NCBI GenBank assembly: GCA_951799405.1
Contig: OX637363.1
Location: 4,340,001-4,404,000, forward strand
Length of the DNA stretch: 64,000 nt
Reading direction: 5' to 3'
Source: Agapetus fuscipes
Lineage: Eukaryota > Arthropoda > Insecta > Trichoptera > Glossosomatidae
Numbering within the stretch: the first letter of the stretch is position 1; each line of letters begins with the position of its first letter. A program made the translations under genes and the position numbers. Under the pieces are notes generated by a model. It was not told where the DNA came from and searched no databases. It saw nothing but the letters and a program-made list of their open reading frames with translations. This document shows, in pieces, positions 20,145 through 30,990 of this stretch.

Positions 20145-22591
20145 TTACAAATGCCCACAATTTTTCAACTGATGTACTTGTATTTCATGTATTTCTTGTT
20201 TTCTTTTTTCCTCATTATTCATAAATAAGACTTTCAAATTGTGCTCCTTCATTTTCAAATCGTGCTCCTTCATTTTCAAATCGTGCTCCTTAGTTGCAAT
20301 TTCTTTCTGAAGCTCCACTAACTCTAAGCGAGCTTTTGTTAATTGGTCTAATTTTGCAGTTACTCCTGCTTTAGTAGTTTTTTGATAAACAGCTGCTTTT
20401 AAACCTGGATTTATCTTACTTTTTAAGGATTTCGGATTCCACGAAGACCAATTCTTTTCTGTAAACATAATAAGTTGTAATAATTTTATAATAAATTAGA
20501 TGAATGGATAACAAGATCAGTAAAGAGGTTTTTACACTGAACACACCTTTTTGAGTGTCTTCAATTTCCATTTCCTGTACTTGCACGGGTTGATGGGTGA
20601 CCAACAGGGGATCTTCATCTAAAAATCAAGTTAAGAATGAGGTCCACGCGTGACTTCCCAAAGACAATACTAAATAAGATATTAAGGCTTACACGGCTAG
20701 CTGCTGATGCTGGAGAGGTGTTTTCCGGGATCTGTTGCCGTGTTGTGTGGGAGCTGGAGCTTTTCGCTCAAGTCTACGATGGGCTTCTTCCAGTGGTGAA
20801 GTGATGGAGATGATGTTTGTGAAATCTGTGATGAAAATATGAGTACACTTGGGGTATAAGAATGACAAGGAAGACACTTGTGAGTTGTCTAAGTGAGCAG
20901 AGACATCTATCAACTGTTCAGTGTACTCATATTTTCATCAAGTGTACTCAAAGGTACCCCAAGTGTACTCATATGTTCATCAAGTGTACTCAAAGGTACC
21001 ACAAGTGTACTCATATTTTCATCAAGTGTACTCAAGGGTACCCCAAGTGTACTCATATTTTCATCACAGATTTCACAAACATCATCTCCATCACTTCACC
21101 ACCACATCTCGCTGAAGAAGCCCATCATAGATATGGGTGAAACTCCGGTAGTTCCAGCTCCCACAGAAAACGGCAACAGATCCAGGAAAACAGCTCCCCA
21201 GCATCAAAGATAATATTGTGTCGTCACCCGGCCGGGTTTCTAGGGGAAAAGAATACAAATGTTCTGATATTGGTTGCTATTTTAGACGGTCCCATACAAG
21301 ATTGACGTCAGCTCGCCGAGAAAAAACTTCAAGATTAAAAAATAATCCAACCTCATTTCATGTATTGCTTTTTCATACCATGTAGGTACATTAGCTACAT
21401 AAATAATACCTGAAAACTTTAGAAGAGACAACCCTGCATAAAAAATAAAATTGACGTACCATTTTCAATTTCATAGTTGACAATTTCAAGTGGTAGGCAA
21501 ACGTCATCATTTTCTAAAACAAAAAAAGAAATATTAAGGCCCGTCTTCCATATTATAATTAAAGGCAGTTGAATATCTGGTAGTAGGTAGAGAGATAGAT
21601 TTAGATTTAGAATCAATTGACAATCAATAGTCAAGTCGATAGCTCAGTTGGTACAATGCTTGCATTCTATGCCGTGAGCTTGGGTTCGAATCCCGCCGAG
21701 GGTGTCTGAACCTTAAATAAAAAGAACCGGCAAGGTTTACTCAGCCTTCACAAGAAATGAGTACCAGCCCCCTCGGGAGCTGGGAAACCCTCCACTTCAC
21801 TGAATTGGTTGGCGTAAGGCCGGCCTCCTTACCTATAAAAATAAATAGGTTCACTCCCCATATGCGACCCCTTCGGGGATAACGCGGCAAGAAGTTACAC
21901 TATATGTGTGGCTTAGTTGCGTTTTATTACAATAAAGTGTAAGTGCATAAATACAATGTCTATTAAATTTCCATAATAATAATACTATACCTTCACATGA
22001 AGTGAAAGAAACATTGGGTTGCATTGGCAATTCTTGCAGGACGATTTCGGTAGTCTCTATTGGTTCTGAAAAAAAAAGATACAGCTATGAAAAAAAACTA
22101 AAAGAAGCTGATGAAATGTGTGAGTGAGTCAAATTTAGGTTTATTATTTTCCATCATGTTTGAAGAGTAACTAAAAATATGTAAGACCTCATACCTGGAA
22201 TGTTGTCACTGTCATTGCGTGCATCTAGTCCAGTGATGTTTGAACATATTGAAATGACTTTCTCCTCAATTTCGGTGAAGTCTGGGGCTGAAGAGCGCCC
22301 GCCCCCAGTTTTATACAGTTGCTGCCGATGTGCTGCCATCGATTTTTTTGTCCCTTTTTTTATACTTTCGTATTTTAGTTTTAGGCTCTTCGTGCCCCGT
22401 ACAGTAACGCCTGAAGCGGCATTAAACAATGAAGCAACTTTATTCCAAGCTGCTTCCTTCTCTCTATTTGTCACAGCATCAGTCTTTTTATTTTCGATGA
22501 TAGACCGATGATTTGCCACCAATTCAGCCAAAATCCGAACTTCGCTCTGACTAAAGTTCGTCGAGCGTTCGCGTTTCACAATATCTTCCAT
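20145..22591 (-). CDS. Myb/SANT-like DNA-binding partner protein of the Harbinger element
   Basis: Five exons join in frame: 22591-22195, 22065-21991, 21513-21460, 20618-20547 and 20458-20145, giving 303 residues. Residues 10-80 (NFSQSEVRILAELVANHRSI, then EAAWNKVASLFNAASGVTVR and LKLKYESIKKGTKK) form the Myb/SANT-like trihelix domain. This domain is typical of the second Harbinger gene and of NAIF1, which binds DNA and carries the HARBI1 transposase into the nucleus. The middle exons are short and acidic. The C-terminus has a KEHDLKM direct repeat inside a coiled coil (about residues 225-275), likely for dimerisation. All four introns are phase 1. No break is seen, so the pair with the transposase looks functional. 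Confidence 0.88.
20690..21206. repeat. FB foldback element, copy 2, with internal minisatellite
   Basis: The left arm (about 20693-20850) has TTTTCCGGGATCTGTTGCCG and GATGGGCTTCTTCCAG. The right arm (about 21050-21206) has the complements, ending ACAGCTCCCCAGCATC. The centre (20917-21065) is a minisatellite of about 54 bp, built from CAAGTGTACTCATATTTTCA alternating with AAGTGTACTCAAAGGTACC. It lies in the last intron but one of the Myb-like gene. Confidence 0.8.
21625..21930 (+). repeat. SINE-B copy
   Basis: A tRNA-like head has an A box (ATAGCTCAGTTGGTACAA) and a B box (GGTTCGAATCC). The SINE-B body with GGCAAGGTTTACTCAGCC and CTTCACTGAATTGGTTGGCG follows, then the end CTATATGTGTGGCTTAGTTG. 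It lies in intron 2 of the Myb-like gene. The head is a pol III promoter relic, not a tRNA gene. Confidence 0.85.
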
Positions 22592-22928
22592 TATTTTAAA
22601 GTTTTTAAAAAAGTAAATCCAAATAGCATGCAGGCAAGCCGACAAGATTTAAGGTTATGATTTACGTCATATTTTGACACCGTCTGTCATGGCTTCGAAG
22701 TCCTCTATCTCTTTCTAAAGTAACAAAACGTGCATAAGCGTGTCTCGCTCTCGCAGATGGTGTGACGCAAGTCTGAGCTAGTCACACAAAATCAGTCAGA
22801 TAACTATCTAACCGTTATCTGGGGTTTGAAAAATTGGAAAGTTTTATTCGTCCATTAAAACCTCAGATAAATTTAACGGACAGTTAGCTATTTGATTGTT
22901 TATCTGACCATTGAAAAATCGGCCCTAA

Positions 22929-24060
22929 TTTGTTTCCTTATTTCAAAGGACAATATTTTATTTAAGTGTCATTTTTAACATGTCTCAAACATTTCTAACA
23001 TAGTCTATTTAAAACATTTACAACGATACTTTAACATTGTTTCTTTAATTTCAAAGAGATCTTTTACTTGTATGATACTTTTAACATGTACCTTCTAAAA
23101 TGTGCCCAAAATTGTATTGTTTATTTTTCTGTATTGAATTGCATTACTTATATTCATTCAAAACCTGCGCAGGGGTAGGTCACACTCAAGTGCAAAGAGA
23201 TAAGTTGACCACCCGCAGCCCTTACAATAATATTATCCCTAGGCCCTTTTAATAATATCATCATCCCTTCCACCCTGTATTTTTGAACCTTTATATATCC
23301 CTGCCACACCCTCCATACAATAGATTACAATTACTGAGTTTGAGCTGTTCACAGTTCATGTTACCTTTGTACAACTAAAAGTATTATCAAATATATTATA
23401 GTTACACGATAAAAGTAAATCAGTCTTTTGTTAATCCACAAAAAGTTGTGTCACCGATTCTCCCCACTGAAGTAGAATAACACCTGAACCTGGACAAGAG
23501 AATTGATGCCATAACAAGATATTTAATTTAATAAACCACGAGTAGGGTGGCTGGATTAGGCAGAAAATCGCTGGCGAAATATTTTTAATAGATGTCTCTG
23601 CTGTTGCGAATATTTGGAGGGTTCTCTTTCCTAATTCTGCTACCTTGATAGCTAGTGTTTTCGGCATTCATAGATCAGTATAGCTAAGCTGGCTGTCTAT
23701 CCATTTTAACATTCTAGAAACCCGATTTAAGCTAACATGGGTAAGCATTTTTTAATTTAAGTTTACTATCTATTCAATTTAGAATGCTGTCCCTATTTAA
23801 GTGAAATTCAGCAAAAGCTGCATGACATAGGTACATAGGTTTATAATATAAGATTTGCGTCTTTATTTTGTGACTTCATCACATTCAGCATGTGAAAGCA
23901 TAAGTATTGAAAGAAGATCTGAGACATTGCATAAGCATTTGTTATGAAACTAATAAATAATGTTTAATCTATCATCTAAGTTGCAAAGATATATTAACAT
24001 TCAAAACTCAAACGCATACCTACCTACTAACAGACACGTGTAAGTTTTTGCTTACAAATT
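22929..24060. other. Intergenic DNA with a dispersed repeat piece
   Basis: No gene is evident. Bases 23575-23650 (TTTTTAATAGATGTCTCTGC, then TTCTCTTTCCTAATTCTGCT) match the repeat at 13.26-13.34 kb. A short reversed LINE-C tail lies at about 23965-24060 (CTAAGTTGCAAAGATATATT). Confidence 0.5.
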
Positions 24061-24500
24061 CTGAATGAGTAGAGTATGTACGGTGGAAATGAAGCATATG
24101 AGAAGCATGACAGGAAAAACTCTGAAGAATATAGTTAGGAATGAATGGGTAAAGAAAGAATGTAATTTGAAAGAGGATGTGAAAGTTAAGGTACAAAAAA
24201 AATATGATGAGATGGTTTTGGCATGTGGAAAGAATGAATGATGATAGACTGACAAAATATGTATAAAGAGGTAGTGTGAAAGGAAAAAGAGGTAAGGGAC
24301 GACCGAGAAAAGTATGGAGTGATCAGATTGAGGATATTGTGAAAGAATGGGATATCCAAAAGTGAACGTAAAAGAAGAAAATGCATGAAAAAGGTGACGG
24401 ATATGAATTAATTGAAAGAGGTATGTAAGGATAGGAAAATGGAGGCAGCTCTGCAGAGGCTCTTGCCACCCCTAGCGGAATGGCGAGAGAGTTACAGTTA
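24055..24500 (+). pseudogene. Decayed LINE ORF2 C-terminal fragment
   Basis: Frames interrupted by stops give MMRWFWHVERMNDDRLTKYV, RGSVKGKRGKGRPRKVWSDQ and IEDIVKEWDIQK. This is the basic tail common to many LINE reverse transcriptases. The GGCAGCTCTGCAGAGGCTCT end follows. Reverse-oriented relatives lie at 17.9, 36.7 and 45.7 kb. Confidence 0.7.
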
Positions 24501-24814
24501 CAGTACAGTGCTTAGACCCGGAGGCGGTTCAAGCGGTTCGGCTGAGCTAGAAGAGGGGAGAAGAAAAGCGAGTACAAATGACTGAGAGCTAGAATCGGTG
24601 CCTAATCCTCATTAATATTTTCAGACCGATCTTTAAATGTTTTTTTTTTCTTTCATAAAATCAATAATATTTGCATATGGAACTAAAGGGCCAAAGCTTC
24701 AAGTCCTAAGAGACGCATATGGCTCGCGAGCCACAGGTTGCCGGTCATCTTGCTCTGACGTCACTATCGGCAAATATTCAACGAAAATATCCATTGGCTT
24801 ATGATATCTGTGGA

Positions 24815-25240
24815 CTAGAAATTATTTTAACAAAAATATACAGTATAAATCTGTTTCAACCTACTTACGAAATTGGGCATTAGTAAGAAAGAGAACAAAG
24901 GACTTCACAGTTGCATTTCTATGTGTACAAAAAAAACTCGGGCGAATAAAAAAATGTTTCCAGAAAGGTGGCAGCATTGCCGCGTGCACCTACTATGCCC
25001 GGAGCAGTCTGAACATAGACGTATGCGGTGAAGTCTTGTGATTTAAAGGAAAAAACGCATTATATTTAAACATTGTGGTATGTGTCTAAACAAAAAATGG
25101 AGAAAGCAAGAAAACATCAAATTTGACACGTAAAAACATGTTTTGTATGACTACACAACTGCAACGATTGACAGGACTGAAACAAATGTGCTAGATAGTA
25201 TACGTATCAATGCAGTAAGTAAGTTTCTGCTCATCTATGT
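24815..25240 (+). repeat. Dispersed repeat D, copy 1
   Basis: This matches the inverted complement of 40.09-40.52 kb. Shared words include AAATCTGTTTCAACC, CTCGGGCGAAT, GGTGGCAGCATTGCCGC, CGGAGCAGTCTGAACA and ACTGCAACG. The family type is unknown; no clear terminal repeats or coding sequence are visible. The other copy sits in the last intron of the cuticle protein gene. Confidence 0.75.
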
Positions 25241-26940
25241 AATTATCATTTTTCATCTCAACATTTTCATAGGTCTTTATAAATACTTACCTACTATTAA
25301 ATGAATGCAAATGGAGAGATTGCGCGTGTCAGGGATTTCAAAAGTAATACTTGAAATGTGTAAAGTATTTTGTCCTGAACCCGATGAGCCTGGTGGGAAA
25401 TGAGGAAATTTTAGTTTTCATATTTTAATTCGCAAAAGAAAACGTGTTCCAGATAGCTCAAAACGAAACGCTCTGTGATTGGAGGGGTCGTGAAATCTGT
25501 TCCGCGCTAGGGTGAGGCGAGGTAAGGCGACCGCTCAGGGCGCCAGGTAAAATAGGGCGCCATAGGCTAGGTATTAAGGCGCCATATAAATTTGGAAATA
25601 GCATGTCTAACCCCCCTCCTCCCGTCGACGATGATTTTGAGAGATGAAATATGAGTACGTTCTCTGCTAGCGACCATGGATAAGGGCGCCTAAGAAATCT
25701 TGCCCAGGGCGCTGATAGTGATAAAACCGTCACTGGGCTTTATGACCAGCGTTGAGTTGGCACCACTGTTGGCTGTCGGTAAAAATTTACACACCGAAAC
25801 GTCAATCCTATGTCAACATCTCGGATTTTTTTAATCGACTATTTTGTTTTGAATGGATAAAAATGGATGTAGGGTACGCAAAAGTGCAGTCGCATAAAAT
25901 TTCATCAATAAGCAATGAGATAGTGCTGGATTTTTTATCATACAACGGCAGTTTAGAGATGTAAATGTCAAGACTCAAAGGTAAGTCTTTTTTCGTTTTA
26001 AGAGGCAAGCTTGGGTTATTTATGCTGTTTTCTTGAAAATTCGTGTATTGCATAACAATAATGAAATAATTCCACGCAGTATTAGTCTTCAAATAGGATT
26101 AAACATCACGTTGTCCAACTGTGATATTGAGGTTATGGTTCCTTTTACACACCTATCATTGTCATTTTAATTATTGTGGAAGGTGTTTATATGAAATCTA
26201 TATATTTAAAAAAAAAACCTCCAAATGAATACAGAACCTAACTAATGTATATAAATGTATTTTCCAGATCTTTACAGAAGCCATTGGCTTTGTTCATGAG
26301 GAAAGACAGGCTATGCAACAATAGATGACACCTGAACATAAAATGAAAAAGAAGGCGTATACTGCGGCGTTAGAGGTGGATGAAGAGAACCAAGTCACTA
26401 AGTCCCCACATCGCTACCACCCCCTGTCACATTTACCCCCCCACCACAGAATGAAGGAAGATGAGGACAGTGCAACGTATTTTCAGCCAGTTCCATAACG
26501 AAGAAAGCCGTCGCGCTTTTATAACTCGCCTTGAGGATGATTTCTACTGATATAATGGTTTTTACAGTTCACAAAACAAGGATGGGAACTGAGCATTCAA
26601 GATTTGAACCTTTAGCACTTCTATTTTGATGACTGAAGTAGGAATCTGCTTTTAGTTTTGGGTTTACTCGTCCAATTTTTTTTCTCATTATGTTTCATTA
26701 ATCCTTCTTTTGTAAAGCTCATATTACAAGGTTCATAATGAAATAAATCGCTTTTTCTGGGAAAAAATAATTTTATTGATGTAAACTGTACAAATGCCTA
26801 AAACTCATTAATATAATCTTCCCCTGTGTCGTTATACCTGCGGAGACGGAGAGATTTTTGACGTACAATGTAATATTTGTCTGGAAAGAAAGAGAAACAC
26901 TTTTATGTAAATGTAACTACATGGAGATAAATTGTAATAT
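25241..26940. other. Intergenic DNA with short unidentified frames
   Basis: I recognise no gene. A 57-codon frame at 26325-26498 (starting MTPEHKMKKKAYTAAL) and a 33-codon frame near 25863-25964 have coding-like composition. A donor-like CAAAGGTAAGTC lies at about 25975 and an acceptor-like TTTTCCAG near 26270, so remnants of a small gene or transposon exon are possible. No domain is seen. Confidence 0.35.
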
Positions 26941-26944
26941 TTCA

Positions 26945-27220
26945 AATCCCCTATAATCTATAATCTAAGTTGCGAGGATATATTCATTTAAAGCTCTCAG
27001 ATGTATGCCCACAAACCAACATTTTCATCCTCAAAAAATATTTTTGAATTTCAGCAATGCTCTGGGCTGAATATTTGGGTGCCTTTAGCAAGACCCATCA
27101 CAAAGGTTGATCCAGCCTTATCAAAACTGGTTATCGTTAACTGAGCTTGTATATTTGAATGACAACAAGCAGAGTCGTTCTATCTAATCTAATCTAAGTT
27201 GCAAAGATATTTTACATTAT
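26945..27220 (-). repeat. LINE-C tail fragments
   Basis: Reversed tail sequence TATAATCTAAGTTGCGAGG with following 3' UTR sequence lies at about 26950-27035. A further ATCTAATCTAAGTTGCAAAG piece lies at about 27180-27215. Confidence 0.55.
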
Positions 27221-27254
27221 TATAGTAATGCACATTCTCTGGGGAAAATAGATC

Positions 27255-27475
27255 GGCGAGTTGAACCTTTATAATTTTAAAGGTAAGGGGGCCGGCCTTA
27301 CGCCAACCACTTCAGTTGAAGTGGGGGTTTCCCAGCTCCTGAGAGGGCTGGTACGCATTTCTTGTGAAGGCTGAGTAAACCTTGCCGGTATTTTATTGTG
27401 GTGTTTGAAATAAATACCGAAGCGGAAGATCGTTTCTGACACCCTCGGTGAGATACAAACCCAAGCTCACGGCTA
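27255..27475 (-). repeat. SINE-B fragment, reversed
   Basis: The reversed SINE-B body has GGGGGCCGGCCTTACGCCAA, CTGAGTAAACCTTGCCGG and CATTTCTTGTGAAGG. It ends near the tRNA-like head at ATACAAACCCAAGCTCACGG, where the B box is decayed. Confidence 0.7.
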
Positions 27476-27479
27476 TGAT

Positions 27480-27630
27480 TAATTGATGCAATGTGCGCAA
27501 ATGCTGAAAATTCTTCAAAATACTCAACTCCTGCATCAGTATACTTGCAGAGATGTATCTTCCATGCTTGAAAGGCACCCTGAAAATCCTCAATGGGAAG
27601 GTGGCGAGATGATTTTGGATGTTTTCTACT
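27480..27630 (-). pseudogene. Possible mariner-like transposase C-terminal remnant
   Basis: On minus, a frame gives LPIEDFQGAFQAWK, then KYTDAGVEYFEEF. This resembles the C-terminal segment of mariner-family transposases ('IPkeaFQdCFkxWxxRW..Ci...GeYFEgd'). The catalytic region is not present, and upstream frames carry stops. The match is by memory of the family pattern only. Confidence 0.35.
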
Positions 27631-27790
27631 GTCTAAGTCATTTTAGATATTTTTCTTCAGCTCCATTATTTCAGGTCCATTCAGGCCTACTGTGGGTACG
27701 GATTATCTGCCTGACAGGGTGGCTTGTCTTCTGCTACATCTTCCTCACTCTCGAAATCTGTAAACAAACAATCAAAACAATGATTATAGT

Positions 27791-28037
27791 TGGAGAGCTA
27801 CTTTCCGGGATCTGTTGCTCAGGTTTAGTATGAGCTGGAGCTTCCGGACGTATTGCCCATGTCTACCATGGGCTTCTTCAGCTTGTAGGTGAAATGTGAA
27901 GGTGAAGAAACTTACAGATTCATCAACATCACTTCAACTTCACGCTGAAGAAGTCCATCGTAGACATGGGTGAAATGTTTGGAAGCGCCAGCTCCTACAA
28001 ACCACAGCAATAGATCCCGCAAAGCAAACTCTCCAGC
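27791..28037. repeat. FB foldback element, copy 3
   Basis: The left arm (27791-27890) has CTTTCCGGGATCTGTTGC and GAGCTGGAGCTTCCGG, then CATGGGCTTCTTCAGC. The right arm (27935-28037) has CACGCTGAAGAAGTCCATCG, then AGCGCCAGCTCC and the end CTCTCCAGCACC. The loop, about 45 bases, differs from the other two copies. Confidence 0.8.
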
Positions 28038-28425
28038 ACCATCAGGTGGTCATGCTCGCCTAGTGCTAGATGGTATATAATAAAGCCATCAATGGCTTGG
28101 CTCCACCTTATCTGACTGACATGATTGCGCCTGTTGAGATGGGTGACACTCAGATCCGCGGCTGATGGTGCAATCAATTTGGTTCAGTCGCACCGTTAGA
28201 TCCATACAAATTTTGGAGACCGTGCTTCCGTGTTGCGGGTCCGGTGGAGTGGAACAGACTGCCACCCGAAGTGAAGAACTCCAAATCTTGGGTTTTTATA
28301 TTTAGGTCCACATGCGGCATGTTTCAGCGCGAAATTATACATGTCTGCTTGTGGGAATGCGTTTAATATGAATCTTAATCTTAAATGATATGTATTTTTG
28401 CAGCTTAGATTTATATTTAGACATT
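28038..28425 (+). pseudogene. CR1/L2-like LINE 3' end followed by a LINE-C tail
   Basis: Bases 28060-28285 encode MVYKAINGLAPPYLTDMI, then FWRPCFRVAGPVEWNRLPPE and VKNSKSW, the classic CR1/L2 ORF2 C-terminus, with a stop in between. At about 28295 the sequence changes to LINE-C 3' UTR (GGTCCACATGCGGCATGTTT, GAATGCGTTTAATATGAATC). It ends in TTTTTGCAGCTTAGATTTAT. The two pieces may be independent insertions or a template-switch chimera. Confidence 0.7.
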
Positions 28426-28824
28426 CAGTTGATTTTTATCTGGAATGGTTTCACAAACAGGTTTGGCTAAACTACAGAGAGTAAAAATTCATGTTTGCTG
28501 GAAGAAAAAAAAAACATAACCTCAAAAATTACATTCATCAACAAACATGGTAAATGCTTAATCCTGACACAAATAATTTCATAATTGTTACTCACAGCGT
28601 GAGTTTTCAACTAAATAGCATAATAAATACTCACACACACCTGGTAAAATCTTAAAACAACTTACCTTTGAGTCATGAGGGGTTTTTGCACTTAGGCCAC
28701 GAACCGTGCAAAATTTCATTCCTTATGCCTTAATATACAACGGGATGAGGCCTGATTTTCTAATTCACTTTATTTTTTTTTAATTGACAACAAACAAAAT
28801 TTGCGGAATATTGACGTTCGTCAT

Positions 28825-29927
28825 TAGGGATGGGCATTATATTAATCTCGTTGTAAAAAAAATCGATATTTTCTTCGATATTAAAATATCGATATTTCGA
28901 CAATAAATTGTTGATTCTTGAAATGTGTTTCTACCTCTCCCTAATGGTTTTGAACAACAAAAATATTTTGAAAGTGTTCGTCGCCAGGCACACATTTACA
29001 TAAACATGATTTTTTAAATGAATTTCCACCCCTCCCTACCTTTTCATTCCATACCATCTTATTTGTTGGAAATATTCTCCGCTAGCGACTTTATATTGTT
29101 TTGAAGCACGTTTCAATAGAATCGAAATATCGATATTTTCCCAAATCTCAAAAGTACGTACGGCTGAATTTTTTTAACTATCGATATATTCATATTGATT
29201 TCGGAGAATCAAAAATGGTGTTTTTTCTTCAAGTGCGTTTCTTGCTTCGTGGGCGGTAACACTGTAAAAAAAATCGATATTTTCTTCGATATTAAAAATA
29301 TCGATATTTCGACAATAAATTGTTGATTCTTGAAATGTGTTTCTACCTCTCCCTAATGGTTTTGAACAACAAAAATATTTTGAAAGTGTTCGTCGCCAGG
29401 CACACATTTACATAAACATGATTTTTTAAATGAATTTCCACCCCTCCCTACCTTTTCATTCCATACCATCTTATTTGTTGGAAATATTCTCCGCTAGCGA
29501 CTTTATATTGTTTTGAAGCACGTTTCAATAGAATCGAAATATCGATATTTTCCCAAATCTCAAAAGTACGTACGGCTGAATTTTTTTAACTATCGATATA
29601 TTCATATTGATTTCGGAGAATCAAAAATGGTGTTTTTTTCTTCAAATGCGTTTCTTGCTTCGTGGGCGGTAATACTGCAAATCGCATACTAACCCGTTTC
29701 CCCTTGCGATGGTGTTTTCCTGTACCAGCGACCGGTATTTTTTCCAGAAATTTTGATGTTTTTTGATAGTCGTTTCAACACTCGAAATTTTCAAAATATG
29801 AACACGTGACCGATACATTTTTCAAAAAAATTTTGTTTTTTTCGATTTTTATTTTCGTCGAAATATTTCGAGTGTTTGAAAATATCGTTTTGTAATTGTT
29901 TTTTTTTTTTTCATTATCTCATCCCTA
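28825..29927. mobile_element. Non-autonomous hAT-like element with a 411-bp internal tandem duplication
   Basis: The ends read TAGGGATGGGCATTAT and, inverted at the right, TAGGGATGAGATAATG, typical of hAT termini. An 8-bp duplication is not seen (left flank TTCGTCAT, right flank TGAAAAGT). Between the ends, a unit of about 411 bp (28854-29265) is repeated at 29266-29679 with only a few differences. Each unit has ATCGATATT-rich sequence and the same non-coding body. The inverted ATCGATAT motifs may be transposase binding sites. No transposase coding sequence is visible. Confidence 0.7.
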
Positions 29928-30717
29928 TGAAAAGTCAACTTATTGCTTTTTAAAATAGTATTTTGATGGCTACCGACAAAATTGCCAAGCTTAGGTAGGT
30001 ATATTATTTATTTATTTATATTATTTTCGGCAGTTACTTTGTGAAAGTCCATTTTAATATGTAATAAATACAATACAACTCACTGTGAACTGTAACAAGG
30101 AAATTTTACTTTTAAAACCTTTTAAAAATGGCCAAGTTTCATCATAGACAATAAAAGCCACCCCATCCGGTTTTAAAATGGCCAACTTCCGTTTTAGCCG
30201 AAAGCGAACAAAGCCATTTTTGAAAATTAATTACTCGGTAAATATTGCGAATTTTGAGAAAAAAACGAATGGCTTATGCTTCGGTAGACTAAGACGACAA
30301 GAAAAAAATATTTCCAGAAAATGCGCAATCTCTCCATTGTATCTGTCAATTTATTTTATTATTATTGTTTATAGAACATTCCATTACACTCGTATTACCA
30401 CGTTTTTTTTATTAAAACATTTATTTTCCATGTATTTTATGTATTGTAATTGTGATATTCTTGACACAGTTACACACAGGTTTTCATCAAGTGAGAGCTA
30501 TAATATATTGTAACCTCATTTCTCTGTTACGATTTTGCTTTGTTCAGCGACCAAAGAAATTGCTCTGATCTAAATTCCTTTTGCATGCAAAGTTACAGAA
30601 CGTTAGTCTTTTATTACAGAAAGTTATTATTTATTTTATTATTCCGTGTGGCAAGATACGTATGAAATAGTAATTAAAAGTAAATTTGTTATTGTCATGG
30701 AGGTTATAATTCTATAG
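29928..30717. other. Intergenic AT-rich DNA
   Basis: No gene is recognised. A 111-codon frame at 30178-30513 has no domain and is strongly AT-driven. A segment near 30020-30060 (TTACTTTGTGAAAG) resembles the sequence next to the palindrome at 58.6 kb. Confidence 0.45.
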
Positions 30718-30944
30718 TAAGGGCCTGTTGCAGCAAACTCCAACCAGCCAAAACACAAATTAAGTGTGATTTCTCCCATCAAATCAAAAATTTGCTTGCA
30801 TGAACGTAAATCAGCTGATGTCCACCATCTTTCTAGTTCAAATTTAATCATATTACTACCCACTTCCGAGAAAAATTTAACCGAGGTTCTTACCAGAATT
30901 AAGCAATCAAATTAGACAAATGAAATTGGTGCAACAGGCCCTTA
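30718..30944. mobile_element. MITE-M copy, full length
   Basis: This 221-bp element has inverted ends GGGCCTGTTGCA and TGCAACAGGCCC, with flanking TAA and TTA. The interior contains AAGTGTGATTTCTCCCAT, AAATCAGCTGATGT and ACCGAGGTTCTTACCAGAAT. Related copies lie at 37.06, 40.75, 48.33 and 52.71 kb. No coding sequence is present. The ends are reminiscent of PIF/Harbinger elements. Confidence 0.8.
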
Positions 30945-30990
30945 GATATCTAGGTACAACTAGGTAGGTATGTTTTTTGTACCTTTTAGT

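Larger units (their letters stand above)
16807..22928. mobile_element. Complete-looking PIF/Harbinger transposon
   Basis: The 29-bp terminal inverted repeats (16810-16838 and 22897-22925, starting GGGCCGATTTTTCAATGGTC) are identical. The flanking triplets are TTA and TAA. PIF/Harbinger elements duplicate a TWA triplet, so one flank probably mutated. The element holds both genes expected of an autonomous member: a DDE transposase on plus (17058-18709) and a Myb/SANT-like protein on minus (22591-20145), convergent and both open after splicing. Later insertions sit inside it. These are LINE pieces in transposase intron 2, a LINE-C copy and a palindrome between the genes, and a foldback and a SINE-B in introns of the Myb gene. 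Without these the element would be about half its length. Confidence 0.88.

Noticed and set aside
20917..21065. A CRISPR-like look to the GTGTACTCA repeats
   Set aside because: The units alternate between two related motifs with no unique spacers of constant length. This is a minisatellite inside a foldback element in an animal genome.
30178..30513. A 111-codon plus-strand frame
   Set aside because: No domain, no splice or promoter support, and AT-driven residues. It could not be distinguished from chance.
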